Below, piece after piece: positions 45,741 through 55,921 of a DNA stretch of 64,000 nucleotides. This stretch comes from GCA-003244245 sp963712995 (lineage in GTDB: Bacteria > Actinomycetota > Actinomycetes > Mycobacteriales > Pseudonocardiaceae). Below the pieces are notes generated by a model. It did not search any database and was not told the DNA's origin. It saw nothing but the letters and a program-made list of their open reading frames with translations. Each line of letters starts with the position of its first letter. Positions within the stretch are counted from its first letter, which is position 1. Position numbers and translations under genes: made by a program. The stretch lies in assembly GCA_963712995.1 (NCBI GenBank), contig CAVQKH010000025.1:248001-312000 (forward strand). The letters are read 5' to 3'.

Positions 45741-46210
45741 TGCCTCGCAAAGGTCCCGCCCCGAAGCGGCCGCTGCACTCCGACCCGGTCTACGGATCCC
45801 CGGTGGTCACCCAGCTGGTCAACAAGGTCCTCGTGCGCGGTAAGCGCTCGGTGGCCGAGAAGATCGTGTACGAGGCGTTGGAAGGCTGCCGGGACAAGAC
45901 CGGCACCGATCCGGTGGTGACGCTCAAGCGCGCGCTGGACAACGTCAAACCGGCCATCGAGGTGAAGAGCCGCCGCGTCGGTGGGGCGACCTACCAGGTT
46001 CCGGTCGAGGTGCGGGCGGTGCGCTCCACCACCCTCGCGCTGCGCTGGCTGATCATTTTCTCCCGGCAGCGCAGGGAGAAGACCATGGTGGATCGCTTGA
46101 TGAACGAACTGCTCGACGCCAGCAACGGCCTCGGGGCGAGCGTGAAACGCCGCGAGGACACCCACAAGATGGCCGAGTCCAACAAGGCTTTCGCGCACTA
46201 CCGCTGGTGA
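45740..46210 (+). CDS. rpsG: 30S ribosomal protein S7
   Basis: 156 residues. Contains LVNKVLVRGKRSVAEKIVYEAL, the rRNA-contact loop VGGATYQVPVEV and the C-terminal KREDTHKMAESNKAFAHYRW. S7 nucleates assembly of the 30S head. Overlaps rpsL by one base; fusA follows after 52 bases. Confidence 0.98.
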   Translation: MPRKGPAPKRPLHSDPVYGSPVVTQLVNKVLVRGKRSVAEKIVYEALEGCRDKTGTDPVVTLKRALDNVKPAIEVKSRRVGGATYQVPVEVRAVRSTTLALRWLIIFSRQRREKTMVDRLMNELLDASNGLGASVKRREDTHKMAESNKAFAHYRW

Positions 46211-46262
46211 CGCGACCACGGTTTAAAACAGACACCGTCAAGACAGCTAGGGATGAGTTCTC

Positions 46263-48359
46263 GTGGCACGTGAAGTGCTGACCGACCTCGCCAGGGTCCG
46301 CAACATCGGGATCATGGCGCACATCGACGCGGGCAAGACCACCACCACCGAGCGGGTCCTGTTCTACACCGGGATCAACTACAAGATCGGTGAGGTGCAC
46401 GACGGCGCGGCCACGATGGACTGGATGGAGGAGGAGCAGAAGCGCGGCATCACCATCACCTCCGCCGCGACCACCACCTTCTGGAGCGATCACCAGATCA
46501 ACATCATCGACACGCCGGGCCATGTCGACTTCACCGTCGAGGTCGAACGGTCGCTGCGGGTACTCGATGGCGCGGTCGCGGTCTTCGATGGCAAAGAAGG
46601 CGTCGAACCCCAGTCCGAGACGGTGTGGCGGCAGGCCGACAAGTACGACGTCCCGCGCATCTGCTTCGTCAACAAGATGGACAAGCTCGGTGCGGACTTC
46701 TACTTCACGGTGCGGACCATCCGGGAGCGCCTGGGCGCCATCCCGCTGGTCATCCAGCTGCCCATCGGCTCCGAGTCCGACTTCCAAGGTGTCGTCGACC
46801 TGGTCGAGATGCGCGCGCTGACCTGGCGAGGGGAAGTCCAGAAGGGTGAGGACTACACCGTCGAGGCGATCCCGGCTGTCCTGGCCGAGGCGGCCAGCGA
46901 GTACCGCGAGAAGCTCATCGAGGCCGTCGCCGAAGCCGATGACGAGCTCATGGAGCTCTACCTCGGTGGCGGGGAACTGAGTATCGAGCAGATCAAGGCG
47001 GGTATCCGCAAGCTCACCGTGAGCAGCCAGGTCTATCCGGTGCTGTGCGGTTCGGCGTTCAAGAACAAAGGCGTGCAGCCGATGCTGGATGCCGTGATCG
47101 ACTACCTGCCCTCGCCGCTGGATGTGCCGCCGGTGACGGGTCTGCTGCCCGACGGCCGCACCGTGATCCGGGAACCCTCGATCGAACAGCCGTTCTCCGC
47201 GCTGGCCTTCAAGATCGCCGCGCACCCGTTCTTCGGGAAACTGACCTACATCCGTGTCTACTCCGGCCGGATCGCCGCGGGCTCGCAGGTGATCAACTCG
47301 ACCAAGGAGCGCAAGGAGCGCATCGGCAAGCTGTTCCAGATGCACTCCAACAAGGAGAACCCGGTCGACGAGGCGCGAGCCGGTCACATCTACGCGGTGA
47401 TCGGGCTGAAGGAGACCACCACGGGTGACACCCTGTGTGACCCGCATGCGCCGGTCATCCTGGAGTCGATGACCTTCCCGGAGCCGGTCATCCAGGTCGC
47501 CATCGAACCCAGGACCAAAAGCGACCAGGAGAAGCTGGGCATCGCCATCCAGAAGCTGGCCGAGGAGGACCCCACCTTCCAGGTCAAGCTCGATGACGAG
47601 ACCGGTCAGACGATCATCGCCGGGATGGGTGAGCTGCACCTCGAAGTGCTGGTGAACCGGATGCGCAGCGATTTCAAGGTCGAGGCGAACATCGGCAAGC
47701 CGCAGGTGGCCTACCGGGAGACGATCCGCAGGACGGTGGACAAGCTCGAATACACCCACCGCAAGCAGACCGGTGGCTCCGGTCAGTTCGCCCGGGTGAT
47801 CGTCAGGCTGGAGCCGCTGCAGACCACCGATGGTGCGCTCTACGAGTTCGACAACAAGGTCACTGGCGGGCGGATCCCCAAGGAGTACATCCCTTCGGTG
47901 GACTCCGGGGCGCAGGACGCCATGCAGTACGGCATCCTCGCGGGCTACCCGCTGGTTGGGCTGAAGGTCACCCTGCTCGATGGCGCCTACCACGAGGTGG
48001 ACTCCTCCGAGATGGCCTTCAAGATTGCCGGATCGATGGCGCTCAAGGAAGCGGCGCGCAAGGCCGGCCCGGTGATCCTGGAACCGATGATGTCGGTCGA
48101 AGTGACCACGCCTGATGACTACATGGGCGATGTCATCGGAGACCTCAATTCCCGGCGGGGTCACATCCAGCAGATGGAGGAACGCAGCGGTTCTCGCGTC
48201 ATCAAGGCGTTGGTGCCGTTGTCGGAGATGTTCGGATACGTCGGTGACCTGCGGTCGCGTACCCAGGGTCGGGCGAACTACACGATGCAGTTCGATTCCT
48301 ACGCTGAGGTCCCGACCAACGTGTCCAAGGAGATTATCGCGAAGGCGACGGGCGAGTGA
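46263..48359 (+). CDS. fusA: Elongation factor G
   Basis: 698 residues from GTG. The G1 loop AHIDAGKTTTTERVLFYTG, switch region RGITITSAATT, DTPGHVDF and NKMD are intact, followed by domains II-V ending AKATGE. It drives translocation of tRNA and mRNA. The long open frame on the opposite strand across fusA and tuf is only a codon-bias shadow. tuf starts 126 bases downstream. Confidence 0.98.
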   Translation: MAREVLTDLARVRNIGIMAHIDAGKTTTTERVLFYTGINYKIGEVHDGAATMDWMEEEQKRGITITSAATTTFWSDHQINIIDTPGHVDFTVEVERSLRVLDGAVAVFDGKEGVEPQSETVWRQADKYDVPRICFVNKMDKLGADFYFTVRTIRERLGAIPLVIQLPIGSESDFQGVVDLVEMRALTWRGEVQKGEDYTVEAIPAVLAEAASEYREKLIEAVAEADDELMELYLGGGELSIEQIKAGIRKLTVSSQVYPVLCGSAFKNKGVQPMLDAVIDYLPSPLDVPPVTGLLPDGRTVIREPSIEQPFSALAFKIAAHPFFGKLTYIRVYSGRIAAGSQVINSTKERKERIGKLFQMHSNKENPVDEARAGHIYAVIGLKETTTGDTLCDPHAPVILESMTFPEPVIQVAIEPRTKSDQEKLGIAIQKLAEEDPTFQVKLDDETGQTIIAGMGELHLEVLVNRMRSDFKVEANIGKPQVAYRETIRRTVDKLEYTHRKQTGGSGQFARVIVRLEPLQTTDGALYEFDNKVTGGRIPKEYIPSVDSGAQDAMQYGILAGYPLVGLKVTLLDGAYHEVDSSEMAFKIAGSMALKEAARKAGPVILEPMMSVEVTTPDDYMGDVIGDLNSRRGHIQQMEERSGSRVIKALVPLSEMFGYVGDLRSRTQGRANYTMQFDSYAEVPTNVSKEIIAKATGE

Positions 48360-48485
48360 GCGTCGAAGCAAGGAGCGGAAGACCCTGACGGCGCTCCGCG
48401 CGAGACCACCTGACAGCATGCCGCATACATCAGGACCGCACGTGGTCCAGCGGATTAAGAGAACGAGTCCAGGAGGACGAGACCA

Positions 48486-49679
<1,194 letters not shown>

Positions 49680-49973
49680 GCTGACGTTCTCGTGAGTGGC
49701 GTTCGGTGCTATCACGCCGTTTTCCGCTCACGAGGGCATCGCCCAGTTCGGGGCCTGAGTCCCGAACTGGTACGATTGCCCATCGGCCCGCTCGGCGGCT
49801 CCCTGGTTCGTAGCGGTGGGCACTCCCTTCTGATCTGCGCGAGCCAGCTGGTCGACGGGCGCGACACACCCGACCGCGGGGACCGGTGGGCGCAGCGGTG
49901 TGAGACAGGGTTTTGAGACAGGCCAGGGGCACGAGAAACAAGCGGCACGAGACTGACAGGACGGCAAGCCACC
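49680..49973 (+). promoter_or_regulatory. tuf-rpsJ spacer: two inverted repeats and a possible S10 promoter
   Basis: CTCGTGAG at 49689-49696 pairs with CTCACGAG at 49727-49734. A perfect 10-base-pair hairpin CCAGTTCGGG/CCCGAACTGG spans 49743-49770 with an 8-base loop. A -10-like TACGAT (49771-49776) follows immediately. The first may end the tuf transcript; the second overlaps the likely start region of the S10 operon and could be an operator or terminator. The rest of the 294 bases shows no gene. Confidence 0.5.
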
Positions 49974-50279
49974 ATGGCGGGACAGAAGATCCGCATCCGG
50001 CTCAAAGCCTACGACCACGAGGCAATCGATGCTTCCGCGCGCAAGATCGTTGAGACGGTGACGCGCACCGGTGCCCGGGTCGTCGGACCGGTGCCGCTGC
50101 CGACCGAGAAGAACGTGTACTGCGTCATCCGCTCCCCGCACAAGTACAAGGACTCGCGGGAGCACTTCGAGATGCGCACGCACAAGCGGCTGATCGACAT
50201 TCTCGATCCGACGCCCAAGACGGTGGACGCGCTGATGCGCATCGACCTGCCGGCCAGCGTCGACGTCAACATCCAGTGA
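49974..50279 (+). CDS. rpsJ: 30S ribosomal protein S10 (NusE)
   Basis: 101 residues, typical length. IRIRLKAYDHEAIDASARKIVE, GPVPLPTEKNVYCVIRSPHKYKDSREHFEMRTHKR and the usual C-terminus. Also acts as NusE in antitermination together with NusG. Opens the S10 operon; its stop overlaps a possible GTG of rplC. Confidence 0.98.
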   Translation: MAGQKIRIRLKAYDHEAIDASARKIVETVTRTGARVVGPVPLPTEKNVYCVIRSPHKYKDSREHFEMRTHKRLIDILDPTPKTVDALMRIDLPASVDVNIQ

Positions 50280-50290
50280 GGCCTCAGGAC

Positions 50291-50971
50291 ATGACAGCGA
50301 CTGGTTCGGAACATCAGAACAGCAGGACTGTGCGGGGGATTCTGGGCACCAAACTTGGCATGACCCAGGTCTTCGACGAGAACAACCGGATCGTCCCGGT
50401 GACCGTGGTGGCGGCCGGGCCGTGTGTGGTGACCCGGATCCGTACCGAGGACAAGGACGGCTATCCGGCGGTGCAGCTGGCCTACGGGGCCATCGACCCG
50501 CGCAAGGTGACCAAGCCGGTGGCCGGGCACTTCGCTGCGGCGGGTGTCACACCGCGACGTCACCTCGTCGAGCTGCGCACCGCCGACGCGGCGGACTACG
50601 AGGTCGGCCAGGAGCTCACCGCCGAGCTGTTCGACGCCGGAACGGTGGTCGACGTGGTGGGCACCAGCAAGGGCAAGGGCACCGCCGGGGTGATGAAGCG
50701 ACACGGTTTCGCCGGTCTCGGGGCCAGTCACGGCACTCAACGCAAGCACCGCTCGCCGGGCTCGATCGGGGGCTGTGCCACCCCGAGCCGGGTGTTCAAG
50801 GGCACCCGGATGGCCGGCCGGATGGGCAACGTCCGAGTGACCACCCAGAACCTCACCGTGCACCGCGTCGAGGCGGAGGCGGGCCTGTTGTTGATCAAGG
50901 GTGCGTTGCCGGGCCCGAAGGGTGGCCTCGTGTTGGTCAAGACGGCGGCGAAGGGCGGTGCGCAGGGGTGA
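50291..50971 (+). CDS. rplC: 50S ribosomal protein L3
   Basis: 226 residues from the ATG, with GAGG nine bases upstream; the GTG at 50276 overlapping rpsJ is the alternative. GILGTKLGMTQVFDENN, the central loop HGFAGLGASHGTQRKHRSPGSIG near the peptidyl-transferase centre, and GRMGNVRVTTQNL confirm L3. The N-terminal 15 residues before RTVRGILG are unique. The stop overlaps the rplD start. Confidence 0.96.
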   Translation: MTATGSEHQNSRTVRGILGTKLGMTQVFDENNRIVPVTVVAAGPCVVTRIRTEDKDGYPAVQLAYGAIDPRKVTKPVAGHFAAAGVTPRRHLVELRTADAADYEVGQELTAELFDAGTVVDVVGTSKGKGTAGVMKRHGFAGLGASHGTQRKHRSPGSIGGCATPSRVFKGTRMAGRMGNVRVTTQNLTVHRVEAEAGLLLIKGALPGPKGGLVLVKTAAKGGAQG

Positions 50972-51633
50972 GTCCAGAAACGAGAGTTGTCGATATTCGG
51001 ACTCCGGAGGGCTCGATCGCCGGTACGGTGGAACTGCCCGGGGAGATCTTCGATGTGTCGGCGAACATTCCGCTGATGCATCAAGTGGTGGTCGCCCAGC
51101 TGGCGGCTGCCCGGCAGGGCACCCACAGCACCAAGACCCGGGGTGAGGTTCGCGGTGGCGGCACCAAGCCCTACCGGCAGAAGGGCACCGGGCGAGCCCG
51201 CCAGGGCTCCATCCGAGCCCCCCAGTTCACCGGCGGTGGCGTCGTGCACGGCCCGGTGCCGCGGGACTACAGCCAGCGCACCCCCAAGAAGATGAAGGTC
51301 GCCGCACTGCGCGGGGCGTTGTCCGACCGGGCCCGTGAGGGTCGGATACATGTGGTCACCACGGTTGTCTCGGGTGATGCCCCGTCCACCAAGGCGGCTC
51401 GGACGTTCCTTACTGCGTTGGCGCCCGAGGGCACCAAGTTGCTGGTCGTGATCGGTCGTGCGGAGGAGGCGAGTCGCACCAGCGTGCGCAATCTGGCCGC
51501 GGTGCACGTGCTGAGTCCGGATCAGCTCAACACCTACGACGTGCTGGTCAACGACGAGGTGGTGTTCACCGCGCAGGCCCTGCAGGTTTTCCTGGGTGCG
51601 CGCGGTCACGCCGAGCAGGAGGCGGCCCGATGA
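50968..51633 (+). CDS. rplD: 50S ribosomal protein L4
   Basis: 221 residues from GTG overlapping rplC (GTGA). The tunnel loop TKTRGEVRGGGTKPYRQKGTGRARQGS and RDYSQRTPKKMK are intact. L4 lines the exit tunnel and in many bacteria represses the S10 operon. The end overlaps rplW by four bases. Confidence 0.97.
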   Translation: MSPETRVVDIRTPEGSIAGTVELPGEIFDVSANIPLMHQVVVAQLAAARQGTHSTKTRGEVRGGGTKPYRQKGTGRARQGSIRAPQFTGGGVVHGPVPRDYSQRTPKKMKVAALRGALSDRAREGRIHVVTTVVSGDAPSTKAARTFLTALAPEGTKLLVVIGRAEEASRTSVRNLAAVHVLSPDQLNTYDVLVNDEVVFTAQALQVFLGARGHAEQEAAR

Positions 51634-51929
51634 TTCCCGACCCGCGTGACGTGATCCGCAAGCCGGTGATCTCGGAAAAGAGCTACGGGTTGTTGGAGCA
51701 GCAGAAGTACACCTTCCTGGTCGCTCCGGACGCCAACAAGACCCAGATCAAGATTGCTATTGAGAAGATCTTCGGAGTGCAGGTGCTCAGCGTCAACACC
51801 CTCAACCGCCCGGGTAAGCGCAAGCGCACCAAGTTCGGCTACGGCAAGCGCAAGGACACCAAGCGGGCGATCGTGACGTTGTCCCCGGAGAGCAAACCGA
51901 TCGAGATCTTCGGCGGACCGGCCGCGTGA
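51630..51929 (+). CDS. rplW: 50S ribosomal protein L23
   Basis: 99 residues from ATG overlapping rplD (ATGA). DVIRKPVISEKSY and TFLVAPDANKTQIKIAIEKIFGVQVLSVNT are conserved; the basic loop GKRKRTKFGYGKRKDTKRAIV reaches the tunnel exit. L23 is the docking site for trigger factor and SRP. rplB follows after 16 bases. Confidence 0.98.
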   Translation: MIPDPRDVIRKPVISEKSYGLLEQQKYTFLVAPDANKTQIKIAIEKIFGVQVLSVNTLNRPGKRKRTKFGYGKRKDTKRAIVTLSPESKPIEIFGGPAA

Positions 51930-51945
51930 GCGAGGACGGATAGAC

Positions 51946-52779
51946 ATGGGCATCCGCAAGTACAAGCCGACGACCCCGGGCCGTCGCGGCGCCAGCGTCG
52001 CCGACTTCGCCGAGGTCACCCGTGATCACCCGGAGAAGTCGCTGATCCGGCCGCTGCACGGCAAGGGCGGTCGCAACGCCCACGGCCGGATCACCACCCG
52101 CCACCAGGGTGGCGGGCACAAGCGCGCCTACCGCTTGATCGATTTCCGGCGGGCGGACAAGGACGGCGTACCGGCGAAGGTCGCGCACATCGAGTACGAC
52201 CCGAACCGCACCGCGCGGATCGCCCTGTTGCACTACGTCGACGGCGAGAAGCGCTACATCATCGCTCCGGAGAAACTGCGCCAGGGCGATACTGTGGAGA
52301 ACGGCTCGCAGGCCGACATCAAGCCGGGAAACAATCTGCCGTTGCGCAACATCCCGGTCGGCACCGTGGTGCACGCGATCGAGCTGCGTCCCGGCGGTGG
52401 CGCGAAGATCGCCCGTTCTGCCGGTGCCCGAGTCCAGCTGGTGGCCAAGGACGGTCCCTACGGCCAGCTGCGGATGCCCTCCGGTGAGATCCGCAACGTC
52501 GATGTCCGGTGCCGTGCCACGGTGGGTGAGGTCGGCAACTCCGAACAGGCCAACATCAACTGGGGCAAGGCCGGTCGAATGCGTTGGAAGGGTAAGCGGC
52601 CCACAGTCCGCGGGGTGGTGATGAATCCGGTTGATCACCCGCACGGTGGTGGTGAGGGCAAGACCTCCGGTGGGCGTCATCCGGTGAACCCGGCGGGTAA
52701 GCCCGAAGGCCGCACCCGACGTCACAAGGCCAGCGACAAGCTGATCATCCGCCGTCGCCGCACCGGCAAGAAGCGCTGA
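51946..52779 (+). CDS. rplB: 50S ribosomal protein L2
   Basis: 277 residues. The C-terminal MNPVDHPHGGGEG contains the conserved His needed for peptidyl transfer support. RNAHGRITTRHQGGGHKR and the SH3-type core are intact. L2 joins the subunits. Ribosome site GAGGACGGA. rpsS follows after 17 bases. Confidence 0.98.
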   Translation: MGIRKYKPTTPGRRGASVADFAEVTRDHPEKSLIRPLHGKGGRNAHGRITTRHQGGGHKRAYRLIDFRRADKDGVPAKVAHIEYDPNRTARIALLHYVDGEKRYIIAPEKLRQGDTVENGSQADIKPGNNLPLRNIPVGTVVHAIELRPGGGAKIARSAGARVQLVAKDGPYGQLRMPSGEIRNVDVRCRATVGEVGNSEQANINWGKAGRMRWKGKRPTVRGVVMNPVDHPHGGGEGKTSGGRHPVNPAGKPEGRTRRHKASDKLIIRRRRTGKKR

Positions 52780-52796
52780 GCAGGAGGGAGGAAGCA

Positions 52797-53078
52797 ATGC
52801 CACGCAGCCTGAAGAAGGGCCCGTTCATCGACGACCACCTGCTCAAGAAGGTGGACGCGCACAACGAGGCGGGCACCAAGCAGGTCATCAGGACCTGGTC
52901 GCGCCGCTCCACGATCATCCCGGACATGATCGGTCACACCATCGCGGTGCACGACGGCCGCAAGCACGTCCCGGTGTTCGTCACCGAGGCCATGGTCGGT
53001 CACAAGCTTGGCGAGTTCGCCCCGACCCGTACGTTTCGTGGACACGTCAAGGACGACCGCCGGGCCCGGCGCCGCTAG
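52797..53078 (+). CDS. rpsS: 30S ribosomal protein S19
   Basis: 93 residues. MPRSLKKGPFIDDHLLKKV, RRSTIIPDMIGHTIAVHDGRKHVPVFVTE and GEFAPTRTFRGH are all canonical. S19 contacts S13 and the A-site finger in the 30S head. Strong ribosome site GGAGGGAGG. A 52-base gap separates it from rplV. Confidence 0.98.
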   Translation: MPRSLKKGPFIDDHLLKKVDAHNEAGTKQVIRTWSRRSTIIPDMIGHTIAVHDGRKHVPVFVTEAMVGHKLGEFAPTRTFRGHVKDDRRARRR

Positions 53079-53130
53079 CCAGCCGCTGACATGACCTGCC
53101 CGAACCGAGAAGACTATGAGGTAGCAGCGC

Positions 53131-53571
53131 ATGGACACCCGTAACCAGGCCGGCGCGGAAGCCGCGCAGGAGCCTGCCCGCGTGCTGGCGCGGGCTCGGT
53201 ATGTCCGCGTGACGCCGATGAAAGCGCGTCGGGTGGTCGATCTCATCCGGGGTCGCAGTGCGCGGGAGGCGCTCGCGGTGCTGGAGTTCGCACCGCAGAC
53301 TGCCTCGGCTCCGGTGTCGAAGGTCCTGGCCAGCGCGATGGCCAACGCGGAGAACAACCTTGCGCTGGATCCGGACACGCTGGTCGTGTCCAGGGCATTT
53401 GTGGACGAAGGTCCCACGCTCAAACGCTTCCGTCCCCGAGCGCAGGGCCGGGCGTACCGGATTCGCAAGCGCACCAGCCACATCACCGTGGAGGTCGAGG
53501 CGGTGCCCGAACGTCGGAGCGCGGCCCGATCCCGGGGCAAGAAGGTCACCCAGACAAGGAGTGCCCGCTAG
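53131..53571 (+). CDS. rplV: 50S ribosomal protein L22
   Basis: 146 residues. ARARYVRVTPMKARRVVDLIRGRSAREAL and the tunnel hairpin GPTLKRFRPRAQGRAYRIRKRTSHITV are intact, including the loop where macrolide resistance changes occur. The C-terminus has a basic tail usual in actinomycetes. The stop overlaps rpsC by one base. Confidence 0.97.
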   Translation: MDTRNQAGAEAAQEPARVLARARYVRVTPMKARRVVDLIRGRSAREALAVLEFAPQTASAPVSKVLASAMANAENNLALDPDTLVVSRAFVDEGPTLKRFRPRAQGRAYRIRKRTSHITVEVEAVPERRSAARSRGKKVTQTRSAR

Positions 53572-54446
53572 TGGGTCAGAAGATCAACCCGCACGGCTTC
53601 CGGCTCGGTATCTCGACCGACTGGAAGTCCCGCTGGTATGCGGACAAGCAGTACGGGGAGTACGTCAAGGAAGACGTCGCGATCCGCAAGCTGCTCTCCA
53701 AAGGGATGGAGCGGGCCGGCATCGCCAAGGTCGAGATCGAGCGCACCCGCGACCGCGTACGGGTGGACATCCACACCGCTCGCCCGGGGATCGTGATCGG
53801 TCGGCGCGGTGCGGAGGCCGACCGGATCCGGGGTGAGCTGGAGAAGCTGTCCGGCAAGCAGGTGCAGCTCAACATCCTCGAGGTCAAAAACCCCGAGGCG
53901 GAGGCCCAACTGGTGGCTCAGGGGGTTGCCGAGCAGCTGTCCAACCGGGTCGCCTTCCGGCGCGCGATGCGCAAAGCCATCCAGTCGGCGATGCGTTCCC
54001 CGCAGGTCAAGGGGATCCGGGTGCAGTGCTCGGGTCGGCTGGGTGGTGCTGAGATGTCCCGCTCGGAGTTCTATCGCGAGGGCCGCGTACCCCTGCACAC
54101 GCTGCGGGCCGACATCGACTACGGCCTGTTCGAGGCCCGCACCACCTTCGGCCGGATCGGCGTGAAGGTCTGGATCTACAAGGGTGACGTGGTCGGTGGG
54201 CGCCGCGAACGCGAGATGGAAAGCTCTGCCAACGCTGCCGCTGCTGCGGCCGCCGCCAGGGCGCAGCCGCGGCGGGAGCGCCCGGCCCGGCGCCGATCCG
54301 GCGCTGCCGGCACGACCGGGACCTCGACCGAAGCGGGTCGCGCCGCGGCGGCGGAGCTGGCCGGGACGGCCACTGAGACTCCCCAGCCAACGCTCAATGA
54401 GTCGATCACGAACCCGGCTGACACCGCAGCGCACGGGGAGGGCTGA
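53571..54446 (+). CDS. rpsC: 30S ribosomal protein S3
   Basis: 291 residues from GTG. MGQKINPHGFRLGI, the KH domain (RPGIVIGRRGAEADRIRGEL) and GRLGGAEMSRSEFYREGRVPLHTLRADIDYG are present. A low-complexity tail of about 75 residues rich in Ala, Arg and Thr extends past the core, longer than in E. coli but seen in actinomycetes. S3 helps form the mRNA entry helicase. rplP follows after three bases. Confidence 0.97.
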   Translation: MGQKINPHGFRLGISTDWKSRWYADKQYGEYVKEDVAIRKLLSKGMERAGIAKVEIERTRDRVRVDIHTARPGIVIGRRGAEADRIRGELEKLSGKQVQLNILEVKNPEAEAQLVAQGVAEQLSNRVAFRRAMRKAIQSAMRSPQVKGIRVQCSGRLGGAEMSRSEFYREGRVPLHTLRADIDYGLFEARTTFGRIGVKVWIYKGDVVGGRREREMESSANAAAAAAAARAQPRRERPARRRSGAAGTTGTSTEAGRAAAAELAGTATETPQPTLNESITNPADTAAHGEG

Positions 54447-54449
54447 GAA

Positions 54450-54869
54450 GTGCTCGTTCCACGCAAGACCAAGCACCGCAAGCAGCACTCACCGGGTCGC
54501 TCCGGCATGGCCTCCGGTGGTACCCAGGTCAGCTTCGGTGACTTCGGTATCCAGGCCCTGGAGCCGGCCTACGTCACCAACCGGCAGATCGAATCCGCCC
54601 GTATCGCGATCAACCGGCACATCCGCCGGGGCGGCAAGGTCTGGATCACCATCTTCCCTGATCGCCCGCTGACCAAGAAGCCGGCGGAGACCCGGATGGG
54701 ATCCGGCAAGGGTTCGCCGGAGTACTGGGTGGCCAATGTGAAGCCGGGTCGGATCATGTTCGAGATGACCTATCCGAACCCCTCGGTAGCCCGCGAGGCG
54801 TTGCGCCGCGCGATGCACAAGCTCCCGATGAAGTGCCGGATTGTCAGTCGCGAGGGAGGGGACGGGTAG
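54450..54869 (+). CDS. rplP: 50S ribosomal protein L16
   Basis: 139 residues from GTG. MLVPRKTKHRKQHS, FGDFGIQALEPAYVTNRQIESARIAINR, GSGKGSPEYWVANVKPGRI. L16 positions the A-site tRNA and is a target-site neighbour of evernimicin and avilamycin. rpmC starts at the next base after the stop. Confidence 0.98.
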   Translation: MLVPRKTKHRKQHSPGRSGMASGGTQVSFGDFGIQALEPAYVTNRQIESARIAINRHIRRGGKVWITIFPDRPLTKKPAETRMGSGKGSPEYWVANVKPGRIMFEMTYPNPSVAREALRRAMHKLPMKCRIVSREGGDG

Positions 54870-55115
54870 ATGGCCGCCACCACTGCGAGCGAGCTGCGCG
54901 AGCTCACCGACGACGAGTTGGAATTGCGGCTGCGCGAGTCCAAAGAGGAGCTGTTCAACCTGCGCTTCCAGATGGCCACCGGGCAGATGGACAACAACCG
55001 CCGGCTGCGCATGGTTCGGCGCGACATCGCCCGTGTCTACACCGTGATGCACGAGCGTGAGCTGGGTCTGTCGGTGTCTCCGGACGCCGTTGCCGGAAAT
55101 GAGGGTGCGGCATGA
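54870..55115 (+). CDS. rpmC: 50S ribosomal protein L29
   Basis: 81 residues. ELRELTDDELELRLRESKEELFNLRFQMATGQ is the helical core; LRMVRRDIARVYTVMHERE completes it. L29 flanks the tunnel exit beside L23. The final 15 residues (LSVSPDAVAGNEGAA) extend past the usual end. Overlaps rpsQ by four bases. Confidence 0.97.
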   Translation: MAATTASELRELTDDELELRLRESKEELFNLRFQMATGQMDNNRRLRMVRRDIARVYTVMHERELGLSVSPDAVAGNEGAA

Positions 55116-55456
55116 GCGTCACGGAGCGCAATGAGATGGCCCAGCCCGAAGGGCGGAATCAGGCGGCCCAGCCCGAAGGGCGGAATCAGGCGGCCCAGCC
55201 CGAAGGGCGGAATCAGCGGAAGGTCCGGGAGGGCTACGTCGTCTCGGACAAGATGAACAAGACGATCGTGGTGGCACTGGAGGACCGCAAGAAGCACTCC
55301 CTGTACGGCAAGGTGCTGCGGTCCACCACCAAGGTGAAGGCGCATGACGAGGCCAACGTCGCCGGGATCGGCGACCGGGTGCTGCTGATGGAGACCCGTC
55401 CGCTCTCGGCGACCAAGCGCTGGCGATTGGTCCAGATCCTCGAGAAGGCCAAGTGA
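55112..55456 (+). CDS. rpsQ: 30S ribosomal protein S17 with repeat-expanded N-terminus
   Basis: 114 residues. The S17 core starts at RKVREGYVVSDKMNKTIVVALE and includes KVKAHDEAN and GDRVLLMETRPLSATKRWRLV. Ahead of it stand three copies of AQPEGRNQ, encoded by a nearly perfect 27-base tandem repeat (55139-55216). This makes the protein longer than the usual 85-95 residues. The extension is on the N-terminal side, which can face solvent, so it may be neutral. The ATG overlaps rpmC (ATGA). Confidence 0.96.
   Translation: MSVTERNEMAQPEGRNQAAQPEGRNQAAQPEGRNQRKVREGYVVSDKMNKTIVVALEDRKKHSLYGKVLRSTTKVKAHDEANVAGIGDRVLLMETRPLSATKRWRLVQILEKAK
55139..55216 (+). repeat. 27-base tandem repeat in rpsQ
   Basis: Two full copies (55139-55165, 55166-55192) and one 24-base copy (55193-55216) of a unit starting GCCCAGCCCGAAGGGCGGAA. 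The copies are identical where they overlap, suggesting recent expansion. Confidence 0.95.
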
Positions 55457-55469
55457 TCAAGGAGTTGAC

Positions 55470-55838
55470 GTGATCCAGCAGGAGTCGCGGCTGCGAGTCG
55501 CCGACAACACAGGTGCCAAGGAGATTCTGTGCATCCGTGTGCTCGGTGGCAGCTCGCGTCGCTACGCCAGCATCGGGGACATCATCGTGGCTACCGTCAA
55601 GGAAGCCATCCCCGGCGCCAACGTCAAGCGGGGCGATGTGGTCAAGGCTGTCATCGTGCGCACTGCCAAGGAGAAGCGCCGTCCGGACGGCTCCTACATC
55701 CGATTCGACGAGAATGCCGCGGTATTGATCAAGCCGGACGGCGAGCCGCGGGGTACCCGGATCTTCGGTCCGGTCGGCCGGGAGCTGCGGGACAAGCGAT
55801 TTATGAAGATTATCTCGCTGGCCCCGGAGGTGTTGTAA
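55470..55838 (+). CDS. rplN: 50S ribosomal protein L14
   Basis: 122 residues from GTG after AAGGAG. MIQQESRLRVADNTGAKEILCIRVLGGS and RRPDGSYIRFDENAAVLI are canonical; ends SLAPEVL. L14 bridges to the small subunit and binds the silencing factor RsfS. Opens the spc group. An 83-base gap before rplX holds no recognised gene. Confidence 0.98.
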   Translation: MIQQESRLRVADNTGAKEILCIRVLGGSSRRYASIGDIIVATVKEAIPGANVKRGDVVKAVIVRTAKEKRRPDGSYIRFDENAAVLIKPDGEPRGTRIFGPVGRELRDKRFMKIISLAPEVL

Positions 55839-55921
55839 CACATGAGAGAGCAGGGCGAGCGAATCATCGGACACAGCAGGCTGGTGCCTCATGTGGCCGA
55901 CGACCGGAGGGAGTCGGGCGC

